Below are positions 44,800-57,225 of a stretch of 64,000 nucleotides of DNA, in pieces. The DNA is from Tetracentron sinense. Taxonomy: Eukaryota > Streptophyta > Magnoliopsida > Trochodendrales > Trochodendraceae. The stretch's first letter is position 1. The number at the start of each line of letters is the position of its first letter. A model generated the notes under the pieces. The model saw nothing but the letters and a program-made list of their open reading frames with translations, was not told where the DNA came from and searched no databases. The position numbers were made by a program, and so were the translations under genes. The stretch is from positions 30,331,531-30,395,530 of the forward strand of contig CM026554.1 of the NCBI GenBank assembly GCA_015143295.1. Reading direction: 5' to 3'.

Positions 44800-46330
44800 A
44801 TGCTTAAGGCCTATGTAATTGTTGGTAGCATGATCTACGCCTTGATGAAAGGTGCAGTAATGATTAACATGGTAATTCTAATCTTCTTTATCCGATGCAA
44901 AAAGTGGGGTAGGGCCCCTTAGAGTGAGGAGACCCTACTTGGTAAGGAAGTCCAAAAGCTGGCTGAGGGTGTAACGAAGAGGGATGAAAGTTCAAGGGAG
45001 CCGATCCTGTTAACGGGTTTGTCCCTGGTTCTGTCTGTTTGGCCGGGTATTCCCTGGTATTACTTATGATGGCTGAGCAGTCGGGACCGATAATCTGATT
45101 GGTGCTACGGGAGTCACCATCTGTACATCTACTTTCTTCTTTGGTCTCTGGGACTACTGTTCCTGCTAAATGAAGCTGCTGTTTTGGGGGAGCAAGCCTC
45201 AGGCTGGAGTGGATAACACCACTCTTGATGGTTATTTCGATGCGGGCACTTGTCTTGACAATGGTGCCAAAGTCTACAACTGGCAAAGTTACCATCAAAA
45301 TTAAATAGGGCTGCTTCAGAGTGCTCATAAACATTTCTGCCAGTTCTTCCTTAGGGATCGGAGTCGGGATCCGAGCTGCCATTTCTATCCATCGGGTAGC
45401 ATAATCCAGGAAAGACTCCTTGGTACACTGACTCATTTGTTCTAACTGGCTCCTCTGTTGTCGGAGCTCTTGATTGAAAGAATATTGGTCAACAAAGAAA
45501 TCCATGCCGTCTCGCTAAGTCTTGATCCGCTGTTTGTCCACTATCATCCACCATGTTAGGGCTACTCCCTTAAGACTCTTTTGGAAGTACTAGTGAGAAG
45601 ATGTTGGTTCTTGTTATGTTAGAGCATGTCCAGGTATAACTGCAAATGTTACTTAGGGTTACCGGTGCCATCATACTTGTCAAAGGCAGACACTTTAAAA
45701 CCTAGAGGAACATTATCTCCAGATGAAAAGGTCAAATCCTCTAGTGATAGACTAGAGCTGGCAGATGCCCCTTTCATTCATCTCATTTCCTTTCTCATCT
45801 GTTTAATCTCCTCATGTTGATCTTTGAGAGACAGCATAGGGTCAGAGGAGGATGGTTTGTCTTGGTTGGTGTGAGAGACCTTGGGTTGCTCTGCCCCATC
45901 ATATTGTTCAAAGTCTACTTCTCCTCCACCGGGTATGGGTCCTAGATTAGGAATGATGATTGGGATAGGCCGAGGTCTAAGGTTGGCTGCTCAGAGGATT
46001 CTTTGGTCGGGTTTCAGGTAGAAGGGTCGTTGGATCGGGTCCCAATTAGAATGTTCAGGGATTCTAGAACACTGTCAAGTTTGGTTTGCATAGCTGTGAT
46101 ATCTCGATCATGAGACTACAGAATCTCATTAGTTCTCTGTTGCTGGTTTGAGGGTTCTGCCATTGATTCTGATCTTCTTTCAGGTACAGTGATGCTGAGT
46201 CCTTCTTCTGTGACTGACACTTCAATCAAGATTATGTTTAAGACTACAGTTTCTGCGAGAATTGCAGTCATAGGTCGGCTTATGCAACTAAAAAGAATGT
46301 AATGGTGAATATGCATGATTTACAGGAAAG
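44800..46330 (-). pseudogene. Tat gag, broken
   Basis: The longest open part (45505-44888, 205 codons) contains SQCTKESFLDYATRWIEMAA and EELAEMFMSTLKQPYL, the retrotransposon gag fold ('ESFxxYxxRWRxxAA...'). The upstream part (46316 down) has MAEPSNQQQRT and MQTKLDSVLESLN. C-terminal Cys knuckles are not evident. Confidence 0.75.
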
Positions 46331-46429
46331 ATGATGCTAGAAAGAATTTTTCAATGATGCATGCTTGGTAAGTAAAGGACTGTGTGACTCAAAAATACAA
46401 AAAAAAAAAGGACTTGATCTTAGGCAAGT

Positions 46430-48060
46430 CTATCTAGGATGGTAAAGGTCAGTGATCAGGGCACACCGTTGAGGTCCATGATTTGCTGTTGGAGGGATGT
46501 GACCTCAACCTCCATATTATCAATTGTCTCAGTAGCATTGAACATTTGGGGTCTGAACTGTTGGATCCGAGCGGTCATCTCAACATTTGTACTGTCTAGT
46601 TGCTCTTGGCAGAAATGCAATTAGGCCCTGATGATGTTTGCCTCTCTGGTATCACCTCTACGTCTCTCTTGGAGAGATCGAACTATCTGCTTAAGTTGCT
46701 CGACCTGTCCTTGCATTGCTTGAAGTTTGCAGTCCCGCTCTGCTCCTGCTACCTGAATTCATATTGGGTTGTTCTTAGCCTCTTCGCCTTCTCCTTAATC
46801 TGTAACTCTCTCTCCAGGAATGTATCTCTCCAGGGCACTACCATCTCAGCTATTGGAATAGTTCATTTCGATGGTGCTGAAACTGGTGTAGGCAGTTCAC
46901 TTGGTGGAGACATACTGGATGGAATGTTAGGATCTTCCACCCAAAGTAAGTATGTTGAATCAGTAGGTGGTCTTGCTGTAACCACAAAGTTTGGCCATTA
47001 TTTTCTTCTAGAGCTTTACCAATCTGCCTAAAAGCGTCGGGTAAGATACTCGAAGTGCATAGTGAAGTCAACACGATCATTTCTTAGCTCGTCTATCACC
47101 GAGATACGCTGAGGCAGTCTAAATTGGCAGATGACTCAGAGTGGTATATATACGACTGAACCAGTTAGACCAGTAAGGATCATGCATCGTCTTCCTGCTA
47201 TGACAACTCGAGGTAGCTTTTTCATGACTAGCCACTCGTATTTCTATATGATCTGCTCCTCTGTCAGGGTTTGGAGAAGCTGGTAGAAAGTCTTGACATT
47301 TGTAGACACAATCTGACCCTGATTCTGAGAAATCTTCCTGGGTAGACTGTAAGCTTCATGGAGGTTGGTAGACACCAAGATGATTGTAGACAAATATCCT
47401 ACCAACCATAGGTGCAACAGTGGTGTGCTGGCATGGAAGATGCCCTTTCGACAATCTAATACTCGACTGAGAGCCCTAAGAAGTTCTGCGAGGATGATCG
47501 GGACGACTGTACTTGAGCTGCACATGTCTTTGATAACCCCTACCAGTATTGTGTTGGCAAGGGTGCGGCACTTCAAGAATACCAACTAAGACATGACTAT
47601 CATTGCAAAGGCATTGAGGCCGGGTAATTCTGCAGTTATGCTTTTGGGGTTCCATTTGTGGCTGTACTGATCTTTAGGATAGCTTACGGGTAGCCGATCA
47701 TAAGAGCCATTAGGACCATGCTTCAAGAAGACAGACTTGATATGCAAAAACCTCGAGAGGTCTACCTTATATGTTTTCTTGAGCGTGGTACTATGACTTC
47801 GTCGTCCATGGTTAATCCCAAGATATGCTGTATTTCTTTTAGCATTTGACACAGTTCGTTCTTACTGAAATGGAATACCATTTAGGATGGGTTCCAACAT
47901 TGGATAGTGGCATTTACGAGACGTCAATCTGGTTTAACCATGAATATGTCTAAGATGGACCCCATTTTGTAGTACTGAGTCCAAGTGAAACACTGATTGG
48001 AAGTGAGGGCTTTAATTGACTTTTGGAGCTTGTCATCACATGCCACTTGAGAGGTCAAAT
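46430..48060 (-). pseudogene. ORF1 upstream of gag, with coiled-coil end, broken
   Basis: From about 48060 the minus strand encodes KVDLSRFLHIKSVFLKHG, GLNAFAMIVMS, LVGVIKDMCSSSTVVPIIL, KGIFHASTPLLHLWLVGYL and, after shifts, GSVVYIPLCVICQFRLPQ (about 47150). A heptad-rich tail with CKLQAMQGQVEQLKQIV and LQERRRGD follows (46740-46650). Same protein as in the plus copy. The role of ORF1 is not established. From memory it resembles DUF7745-type plant proteins. Confidence 0.65.
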
Positions 48061-49177
48061 GTACGGGCTGTGACGGTTGGCCAATTGACTTAACGATCCC
48101 TGAAAGTCCTGTTATCTACCTGGACAAAGACAAATCTTGTGTAAGTGTGGTGTATATGCAGATGCAAAGATGATGATGATGATGATGATTATTATTTTTG
48201 ATTTTTGATTTTTATTGGGTGTGACATGGCATATGTGATTCGATAGGTCAGTCAGACTGATGTCCGGTATGCTTTATCCGGGTTGTTGGGAACCGGGGCC
48301 TATCGGGTCAAGGCTGGGGCTAGGTCTTGTGAAAATCTGTTTACCTGCGATTTGAACCCCATATGCGATGTCGGGACATTGGTCAGATGTATTTTATTAC
48401 AAACACAAGTATGACTCATTACATGCCCCTGGATGGGTGCTTACCTGGGAAAGAGTGCCCTAATATTCAACCATGATTGAGGACAGGTATATGGTGCAAG
48501 TAAGTTAGGGTTTAAAGTATCCCTCTGAGTGGGTTGCTTGTAAACTATACCTTAGCCTATTCTATACGTTGAATGCTAGGTAATGCAGGTGTTCCTAAAA
48601 AGATTAAGGTCACTTAACACCGTATATGTGACTCCCCGGTATTAGACATACCAGAAAAGGGATGACTGGTGTAACCATGAACATTTAGAATCATTTCTTA
48701 AGGATAATCATCCAAAAACCGTAAGCGTATTAAGCCTGTCTACTGTATTTTCATGAGTCATTATATTACTATGATATGCACAGTACAAAATAGGGCGATT
48801 CACCTAAAAGCTCATGCTTTGCATTTTTATTACCTAAAAGGGCATGCTTTTAACATATTTATCAAAAAAAGGCATACTTTGTATTTTTATTACCTAATAG
48901 GGTATGCTTTTGACATATTAACCCCTTAACTACGCATATAAATCAAAACACGGATAAGGATAATATTGGAGTACATACCCTATTTGGTAAAACTTTTCAA
49001 ACCATGTCCTTTTAGGTGATATTTTTGATTTAGGGTGACTAATCGGTACTTATCTCTACAAAATACACCCAAAGAGATGAAAAAATTAGTATTAGGCTAA
49101 ATACTTAGGCATTTTGATTAATTTTGAGGTTTATTTGGCTTAAATCTAGGCTTTGGGTTGAACATTAAATTGGCATC
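48061..49177 (-). other. 5' leader of the Tat element
   Basis: Non-coding leader between primer-binding site and ORF1, matching 31488-32352 in inverse. It contains three copies of GGGCATGCTTTTxACATATT / AGGCATACTTTGTATTTTTA near 48810-48920, an insertion absent from the plus copy. Confidence 0.6.
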
Positions 49178-49199
49178 TCCCCAATAGAGTCACTAGAGC
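49178..49199 (-). promoter_or_regulatory. Primer-binding site of Tat element
   Basis: CTCTAGTGACTCTATTGGGG directly follows the LTR end on the minus strand, matching GCTCTGGTGACTCTGCTGGG in the plus copy. Confidence 0.75.
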
Positions 49200-52031
49200 T
49201 GTGAGCACAGATTTTTTACTCACTGGTTTCGTTTTGGAGTTGCCACCTCTTAATTTTGAGGGATAGGTCCCGGATATGGATAAGGTCTAATGGTCTATGT
49301 AAGAGTCTAGGTAAGACTAGAGGTTCGATTAAGTCCTGGGAAATGTGTTAGGCATCCTAGGACCCTTATTTTATAATGGTTACCTACTTCCTAGGTTTAA
49401 GCCAAATTAATGTCAAAGTTTTAATTAAATGTTTAAGTGTTTAGATGATACTAATCTAAGAAAGGAGAAAATCCTAACTAGGATAGAACCCGGGTAGGAT
49501 TGCCTACGTACTTACATGGGGTGAGATCAGACCGAGCATAGCTTTGCCACATGAACCCGTGCCAAGGCTAGGGGAGTGTGTGTGTGCACTGGAGTAGCTA
49601 AAACTTAGTCCGAGGACTAAGGTTTGGTTGACCGGGTTGGTCAAGTGCATGGTTTTAAGGGTTTGGACCCGAAGGCCAAATGGTTGGGCTAAGAGGCTAG
49701 AGTTAGGGCCCTGGAGGCCTACGAGTATTCCCGGAGGCGAAGGGTTTAGTCCCGGAGGCCAAGGGTGTAAGCTCGGAGGCTAAGACATGGACCCGGAGGC
49801 CAAGGGGTTGGGCCCTCAGGCCTAAACAAGCATTACATTGTTTAACAGGAGTTAGGTGGTGAGTTAACCATGATTAGAGATGCTAACCATGATTTAAAGG
49901 GCCTAATGTCAGATTTTTGGTCCATTTGCATTTTTAGGGATTTTCTTGAATTTTTTCAAGGTTAAAATGAGTTTAACCATAGTCAAGAGATGAGTTAACC
50001 ATGGTCAAGCTATTTTACCATGGTTAGGAATGCTCTAAGGTCTGGTTTAGGTTATTTCCTGCATTTTTAGATTTTTAGGCTTTTTCTGGAATTTTTTCCA
50101 AGGTTAAAGGATCTTAACCATACTTAAAAGTTAATTGGGGTTAAGTTTAACCCTGGTTAAGGGTCAAGTCTGAAGTGGACCCAGAATGCATGGCAAGGCC
50201 TCGATTGACCTCCTACATAGTCTGACCTTTGCAAGGCCACTGTTGTATGAAAACAGTGGGGTGAGCGGTAGAATTATCACCCCCAATTCCATATCTTTGC
50301 AGAATAAAATTGGTGATAGAATAACTACTGTCATTGTCACTATTTTTTAGAAGAGTGGCTTTGCAGCCAAGGTGAAGGTCAAGGGTGAGATCAAGAGAGA
50401 CGAGGGATCCTGAGAAGGTTCAAGGAACTCGAGCATGATTCTTGGGCCATGGGTCTAGTGTGAGGTGGGCCCACAAGGGCCATTTTATCACTGTATCAGA
50501 AAACCCAAAATGTCAGTAGTCTGTTTACTGATATTCTGGACATTTTTTAATTTTGTTGATTTTAACTACGGTTAAGCTGATCTGGTGAACCTGGACGGAT
50601 CAGGAGTGGGAAGGGGAGGTCTCAGAGACCTAACCAGACCCTAGAATGGACCAGGGGCCCTAAATACGAGGCCTAGAGCCACTGCAAGGGAGAGTGTCCA
50701 AAATTACAGTACTGTGTTTAATGCCATTTTGAAATTTCTTCATAAATGATTTTTTCTTTCCTAGGCACTACATTGCCACGCCTCCAAGGGATCTCTCATG
50801 GGCTGATGGTCTCATAGGAGGGTAGGGGGAATGATTTAAGGATTTATAAGGGCTAATGGCCTACATGGCAATGGACTCTACCCTTGAGAGGGTCCCCATG
50901 CCTAAGAGGATGGCAAGGGGACCTTTGTCCTTGAGTTTGTACTGAAACAAAAGTCTCCTAAAGTAGGACCAAGGGTTCACATGGTTTTTATAGAAGAAAA
51001 GCAGAGGTGGGGAAGACCCTTACCCTAATGGCACGTTTGCAACAATGGTGGTGGCGACACCTTTGATGGTGGTGCAAAGCTGGAGGGGCCCTCTTTGGTG
51101 GGGAATATCCTTGCGAGCTTCTTCTAGATTGGATCTCACACGCAAAAGACTAGGAGAATCATGAGATTTTTTTAGGGTTTCGTTTGGCAATTTTGGATTA
51201 GGGAGGGTTTTCCTACTCAGAACTTGGCATAAAAGAGAAAGCTTGGGAGAGCTTAGATTTTATAGGCAGGAGATTTGGGGACATCAAGATGATAGGGACG
51301 GAGGTGGGTGAGGTCTCAAAGTCATGAAGGGGGTGGCCAAAGGCGTGCTTGAGTACTGGGGAGGGCAGGTGGAGTAGTTTATGCAAAGACAGAGAATGAT
51401 GGTAATTAGAGTACCGTCATTCCCCAGCAAGAGTAAAATGGTAATTGGGATAGAAACACTATCGTCATTCCTAAAATTTTTCAAAAATGGGTCTGGTCCA
51501 ACTTAAATGTTCATCACGAGATACAGTTTTTAACCATAAAAGGAATGTCGGTAAATACATTACCGACATTCTCCAAATTTTGAATTTTTAGGGTTGGGCC
51601 CCTTCCCTGGGGCTTGGCTAGGGTTTGTGGGCCCTATATGGGCCCAGGGGCTGTTTGGTTGCGGGTTCTATACCTATGGGCCTTGGTCCATGGCTAGGCC
51701 ATTTATGGTTAGGGTTGGACTTGGGCCAGGTTAAGGCTAGCTAGGGTTTGACCTATGGTTCATCTAGGGTTAGGCTAGGATTTGACCTAGGGTTTGACTA
51801 GAGTTGACCTAGGACTTGACTAGGGTTTGATTAGGGCTGGACCTAGGATTTACCTAAAGTTTACCTAAGGTTTGACTAGGGTTAACCTAAGGTCTACCTA
51901 GGGTTTGACTAGGACTGGACCTAGGGTTTACCTAAGGTTTGACTAAGGTTGACCTAGGGTTTGATTAGGATTAACCATGGTTAAATTACTTAACTATAGT
52001 TAAGGAGGGGTATAAAAATTGGGTGCTTACA
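49200..52031 (-). repeat. 5' LTR of the Tat-type element
   Basis: 2832 bp, minus-strand start TGTAAGCACCCAATTTTTAT, end GTGCTCACA. It contains seven imperfect palindromes, the best at 51543-51571 with perfect 12-bp arms (GAATGTCGGTAA / TTACCGACATTC). It also has CCTAGGGTTTGAC-type repeats (51690-51990), AACCATGGTT words and a GGCCAAGG array (49660-49810). Confidence 0.88.
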
Positions 52032-52059
52032 GCAACTATTGACACAACCCTCCTTCTTA

Positions 52060-53258
52060 TGGGCTCAGCCAATGAAAGACGTGTACTTCAAACATAGCTC
52101 TTTCCTCTATGCTAGAATTGGGGCCCGACCTTCTTAGGCTTGTCGTAGCATCATCGCGGGCCAGAAGGTTCTCTTGTAGGGAATTCGATGGCAAATTGGG
52201 ACCGGAATCCTAATGGGAGCTAGCCCATGGATCCCTAATCTAGCTCAATTCAAACCAATCCCTCTCCCAGGGTGCTCACTGTTTAACCTGATGGTATCTC
52301 AATTGATTCGTACTGATACCCATAGCTAGAATGTCCCTTTACTCCATAGACTCCTTACGAATGCCTCCTTTGTGGAAATCTGTAAGATCTTCATCAGTGC
52401 CCACAACTCTCCCGATAAACTGATATGGCATTTCTCAAATTTGGGACAGTTCATAGTTAAATCTGCCTATCACCTTGCGCTTTCCTCACTCACCAAGGCC
52501 TACTTCGAGTGATAACTCAGATGATTCTAGCAACCACTATTGGAAGAAATCTGGAAGCTGCAACTTCCCCCATAAGATTTAAATCTGCATTTGGCGAACC
52601 TACCACAATGATATAGCTGTGGCTAACAATCTTCGATGAAGGAATGTCCCAATTGATGAGGTATGCGTTCTTTGTCATTTGAAACCGGAAACCATGACAC
52701 ACTTGTTTCTTGAATGTCAATGTTCTCACAATATATGGTTTGGCTCCCAATTAAATCTAAACCTCAATTTGCGGGCTGAGAAGCCATTCCAAGCTTGGTG
52801 CAAAGCTGGTTTGAAGACCCAGAAATCGGCTAGGCAGGATCATTGGTGGCTACTCGGATTTGTTGCACTATTTGGTTCATATGGAAGTTACACAACGAGG
52901 TGGTGTTTAGAGGAGTTAGTCCGGATCCCTTAGTTACTATTCAGAACCTTAAGCGTTTCATCCTCAAGATATCCACTCCAAAAGGCAGAGCATGCGATGG
53001 GGCTCTTGTCACTCAAGAAAGTTCTCAGCCCATTCCAAAATGGGAGCCTCCCATAGGTGACTAGATCAAGGTTAATGTGGACGGAGCAGCCCTCCTCTCG
53101 AATTTGGCAGCAGGTGTCGGAGCTATTTCTCGCAACAGTTTTGGTGTCACCCTTGAGAACATCCACAAACCCCTTCTAGGAGGCAAACTTGATGTAATCT
53201 TCTTTTTCGTTTCAATGAATGATGATACCTTTGAACCAAAAAAAAAAAAAAAAATTCA
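52060..53258 (+). pseudogene. LINE (L1-type) ORF2 C-terminal remnant
   Basis: Plus strand, in shifted frames: a 'PSWAWRSI'-like start and WQIGTG and DPWIPNL-type residues (52140-52250), WHFSNLGQF and SAYHLAL (52430-52480), then CVLCHLKPETMTHLFLECQC (52665-52720), the Cys/His end of the plant L1 zf-RVT region. IWFIWKLHNEVVFRG follows, then KVNVDGAAL starting RNase H (53070). A poly-A run at 53240-53256 could be a 3' tail. The left side is cut by the gypsy LTR. Confidence 0.8.
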
Positions 53259-55241
53259 AAAGAGTACTACTAACTAGCCCCCTCTCACAATTCAAAAAAT
53301 TCTATGCTCTGATGGGTGAATGAGACTCTAGTTGGGTCCTCAATTAAGTTTATGACCGAACCAGATTGATGCAGCTAGTCCCTCTAGTATATGCTAGAGA
53401 GATCCCAAGTTTTAGAGAAGCTATTCCATGTATACATTTTGACCTGACGCTTGCTAACCCTACATATAATTAGGTAATTAATACTGTAATTAATTTCATT
53501 AACTTTAGGAGGATATTAAAGTAAATTATAGCTAAGATTTTTATAACCAGGGTGAAGGCAGGATTTTCTAGTGGGGAGCACCCTGATTGGACATAGTACT
53601 AATTGTTGATGCATTTTGTGGAGAAAGATTGGGTGGATACAAAATATTTTTAGTCTAGGGATATGGTCCCCAAACAAATTTTTGACAACTAAACTCTCGG
53701 TCGTTTCTTCCATACATTTTGTACATATCATGAGTATTGTTTCTTCTTGTTAGCGGAGCAGTTGTCCCCTTGTCTCATAGTTATGCCTAATTAAATAATT
53801 AAATTAAATGATATAAAAAAATATATTTTATTTTCAAAAAGTTCAGGAGATAGTTGCCCCTTATCCCACATTTATGCCATATTAAGCAATATAGTATAAT
53901 TTCTTAAGGGACAATTGCCTCTTTTCCAATGAATTATGCCCAATTAAATACTTAAACAACTTAGTATAAAAATATGAGTCCGGATTCTGTCTAGTTGAGA
54001 TTGAATTTGGACAGTTCCATCCTTACATAGCCCCCCTTTAACTCTGGTTAAGAGCTTTTCACACTTAGGGTTAATTTTTTTTTTTTAATATGTAAATATT
54101 TTTTTTTCTAAAAACCAAGGATGGTTGGATGAACTCTAGGGGTGGGTGAATCATAACCACTATTAAGGGGTGTCAAAAGGGACACATGGTGACCTCAAGG
54201 GCATAACAGAATTCCCCAGAATCCTGTTATAACCGTAGAAGATTTGGTTCCTTATCCTTACTAAAACTGTTACTTGTTTTTAAAAAAAAGAAAAAAAATT
54301 AAAAAACGTTTTTGATAAATATGATGAACATAATAATAAGTAAACAATTTCAATCCATGGTGGTGGGTGGTGTAGTGGTGGTGGGTGATGTAGTGCGGTG
54401 GGTGGTGGAATAGTGTGGTGGCATGGTATTGTGGTGGGTGGCGGTGTGGTGTTGGTGATGGTAGAGGGTGGTGGGATATCTGGTTAAAAGTGAGCTTTTT
54501 TTTAACTAGGCTACCAACCCGGCTTAGCCTATTAATACTCCTAGTGCCTGCTAGTCATTAAAAGAATATATATATCATTCTACTAATAAAAGTACAAGGA
54601 GTATGCAAAACTTTACTTGGACATAAATACCTTTTAATAAAAAAATATTAACATATTAACATAAGGTATTATCTATTAAAAATATTAGTAGAAGTATAAT
54701 TTGTTTATAATTCTTATAAGTGTAATTTGTTTATAATTCACTAGTGGGCTGCACGTGCGATACACGTGATTAAACCGTGGTTAGGAGTCTATAACCCTTA
54801 GGGTTCAACATTTTAACCTTGAGTTGTAAATTTAATTATTTTAACTCCATATCATTAATATTAACCACGGTTAAGTAGGGCTAAAAGGGAGATGTGTTAA
54901 CCTGTGGGTGCAATTGAACTCTCCCCGGAGTTCAATTGCGATTGGATGTGATTTTATCTTAAAATAGATTGTAGATAAGAAAGGGGTAGTTTGGGAATTA
55001 AGTAAAACATTAAATGAAGGTTTTGTATATAAGGGTTGTTTGGGAATTTATCAAAAATCAGGCTACGATGGTAGTGTGGGAATTTCCATTCTTAAGGGGG
55101 GAATTCTCATTATAGTAGAGAAGAAGATATGTTATGTAGAAGTGGATTACAATTGTAAGTTGTAATTGCAATTATGAATGGATTACAATTGCCCCTAACT
55201 TAGAGAGAGAGATGGAACCACCAACAACTCACGAGATAGAG
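53259..55241. other. Intergenic, nothing coding recognised
   Basis: Holds a G/T-rich minisatellite and scattered TTAACCCTTAGGGTT words. The region 54760-54860 resembles the repeat units at 57763-58040. Confidence 0.4.
54355..54480. repeat. GGTGGTGGGTGGTGTAGT minisatellite
   Basis: Irregular tandem copies of GGTGGGTGRTGTAGTG, about 14-20 bp each. Confidence 0.8.
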
Positions 55242-55713
55242 ATTTCTAGTAGGGCTGTCAATGGATCGAATCATATCCGGATTCGATCCGATTAGTTGGA
55301 CTTTGGACCCTATATGTGATCCGTCGGATTAGATTCAGATCGGATCAGTAGAATCTGATTATAATCGGATCGGATCCGGATATAGGATGATCCGATCCGA
55401 TTAAAATTCGATCTGATTATATTAACTTATTAAAATCATTTTAAATAGATTTTTTATGCATAAAGTATTAATTTTTTTTAAAATTAACATTAATTAGAGT
55501 TAATTAAGATAATATTAGATTTTTATATTATTAAAATAAAGTTTTTTTTTATAAAAAAATTAACCTTAATTGGATTGGAACGGATTCGGATCTTAAAAAT
55601 ATAATCGGATTTGGATTCAGATTGATTAATTAATGATTCGACGGATCTCAGATCGGATTCGGATCTAGGCAGATCCGATCCGAATCCGACCCGTTGATAG
55701 CCCTAATTTCTAG
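55242..55713. mobile_element. hAT-like MITE, TAGGG family, perfect TSD
   Basis: Element 55250-55705 (456 bp). Ends TAGGGCTGTCAATGGATCG and CGACCCGTTGATAGCCCTA are inverted repeats with few changes. Direct repeat ATTTCTAG at 55242-55249 and 55706-55713 is perfect. Subterminal zones are arrays of CGGATC and GATCCGAT words. Confidence 0.92.
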
Positions 55714-57000
55714 CAAACACTCCCAGGGAGAGGATGATGATGTTGGGACAAGACACGTTTATCAATGCATGGTACCCATCTTCTCTCAATTTCATCACTT
55801 TTTCTTCTAAGATTTCTTCCATTTAATTAACATCTTAAAATCTATCTTTCTCTTTGATGCAGCAGTTGTTCCTTCAGTTACGAATGCCCAGAGAGCTGCT
55901 TCGAGTTGTTATTTTGCCATTTCACTATAATTTGTCTCTTAAGAAACAATATTCTTTCGCTGGAATCAAAGTAAATGGGAAAAATCAATATTATGAAATT
56001 AAATAGCTAATGTAGTATTTCTTGATCTCTGCCCCCACATTCGAGAATTGTCCAACCAGATGAAATCATTGAAAAAAAATCATTTTATCATATTATATTT
56101 TTTATTAATAAAAAATTAATATGTGCATCTTTACTAGGCTTCTTCCCCCAATTGATAAATTTTTGTTATTACCTTATTTGCTGAGAAATTCTGTAATTTA
56201 ATCCATACAGAAGTTGATTTATCAGTTTCCGTTGAATGATTTCTTCTATTTGTTTCATATTTTGAGAAAATCTTAATTGAGTTTTAATAATGCCATTCTA
56301 GAATCTTATTAGGCATGTTTATTAGTTATTCAAGTTGTCATCTTTAAGGTTTTGGTTGAATTTCCGATTTTTTTTTTTGGTAAACTCAAGGTGATTACTG
56401 AAGGCAAGACAAGGAACACTCGCACCATTCACACCACCCATGCAGATCACACACATCATGCAAACTACACACCACACATACAACCCAAACACCACACATA
56501 CAACCCAAACAAGCTTCACCCACACATCCGATAGAAGTTAGTAATCATTGCATGCATAAACATTAAATTGATCTTTCTGAAGGTTTTGTTGCATCGTACC
56601 GATAAGGGATTGTGTCAAACACAATCACGTTCCAGTTGTCTGAAATTCGTGCCACCTTGGCTGGCTTATGCCATAAAGTTTTTGCAGGCTTTAGAAGAGC
56701 GCCCCTCTTCTACATGTAATTCCTTTTTTTTTTCCTTTGAGTCGGTCCGTAAGTACTCCCAAATATAGTCCTAAATCAATTCCCAAATCCTAACTGTTTT
56801 TAATCAATCATTAAAGATAAGGATTTGAGTTGGCTTATTTTATCTTTTCTAATGTCACATTAACTCTAATCCTAACTGTTTAATAACTGAAGATAAATGG
56901 TTAGGATTTGAGAGTATATTTGAGAGTACACCTTGGGAGTATCCCTAGACTAATTCCTTTGTCCTTTTCAATATTTGTGGTCTCATATGATTAGGTCTTC
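55714..57000. other. Intergenic, nothing recognised
   Basis: Contains a short tandem repeat ACCACACATACAACCCAAAC (twice, 56469-56508). No convincing gene. Confidence 0.4.
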
Positions 57001-57225
57001 GGAATATAATTGTGGAAAGTGACTCAAAATTCATAATCGATGTGATTAATGGGAAAGTGGATAAACCGTGGAGGGTATGTTATTGGTGAAGGACATCATT
57101 AGATAGGAAAAATGCAATATGATATTTAGTCATGTGTACAGAAAAAATAACCAATGTGCTGACTTTCTTTCCAAAGAGGCTTGTAAATAGTAAGGAACCA
57201 TGTGTTTCGAGTTTGAATTTCCAAC
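57000..57225 (+). pseudogene. LINE RNase H fragment
   Basis: Plus strand encodes IVESDSKFIIDVINGKVDKPW (quoted: IVESDSKFIIDVINGKVDK), the ESDSxxxIxxxN motif of plant L1 RNase H. FSHVYRE- and DFLSKEAC-like residues follow in a shifted frame. The end of ORF2 of another LINE. Confidence 0.65.

Larger units (their letters stand above)
33045..52031 (-). mobile_element. Tat/Ogre-like Ty3/gypsy retrotransposon (minus strand), with nested solo LTR
   Basis: Order on the minus strand: 5' LTR 52031-49200, primer-binding site, ORF1, gag, protease, RT, two RNase H domains, integrase, a 2.6-kb 3' non-coding region with a tandem array, polypurine tract, 3' LTR from 34922, truncated at 33045. RT before integrase marks gypsy; the second RNase H, the extra ORF1 and LTRs near 2.8 kb point to the Tat lineage (Ogre-like). 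The 33045-34922 LTR resembles the 5' LTR at 50157-52031 more closely than the solo LTR does. All frames are decayed. Confidence 0.85.
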
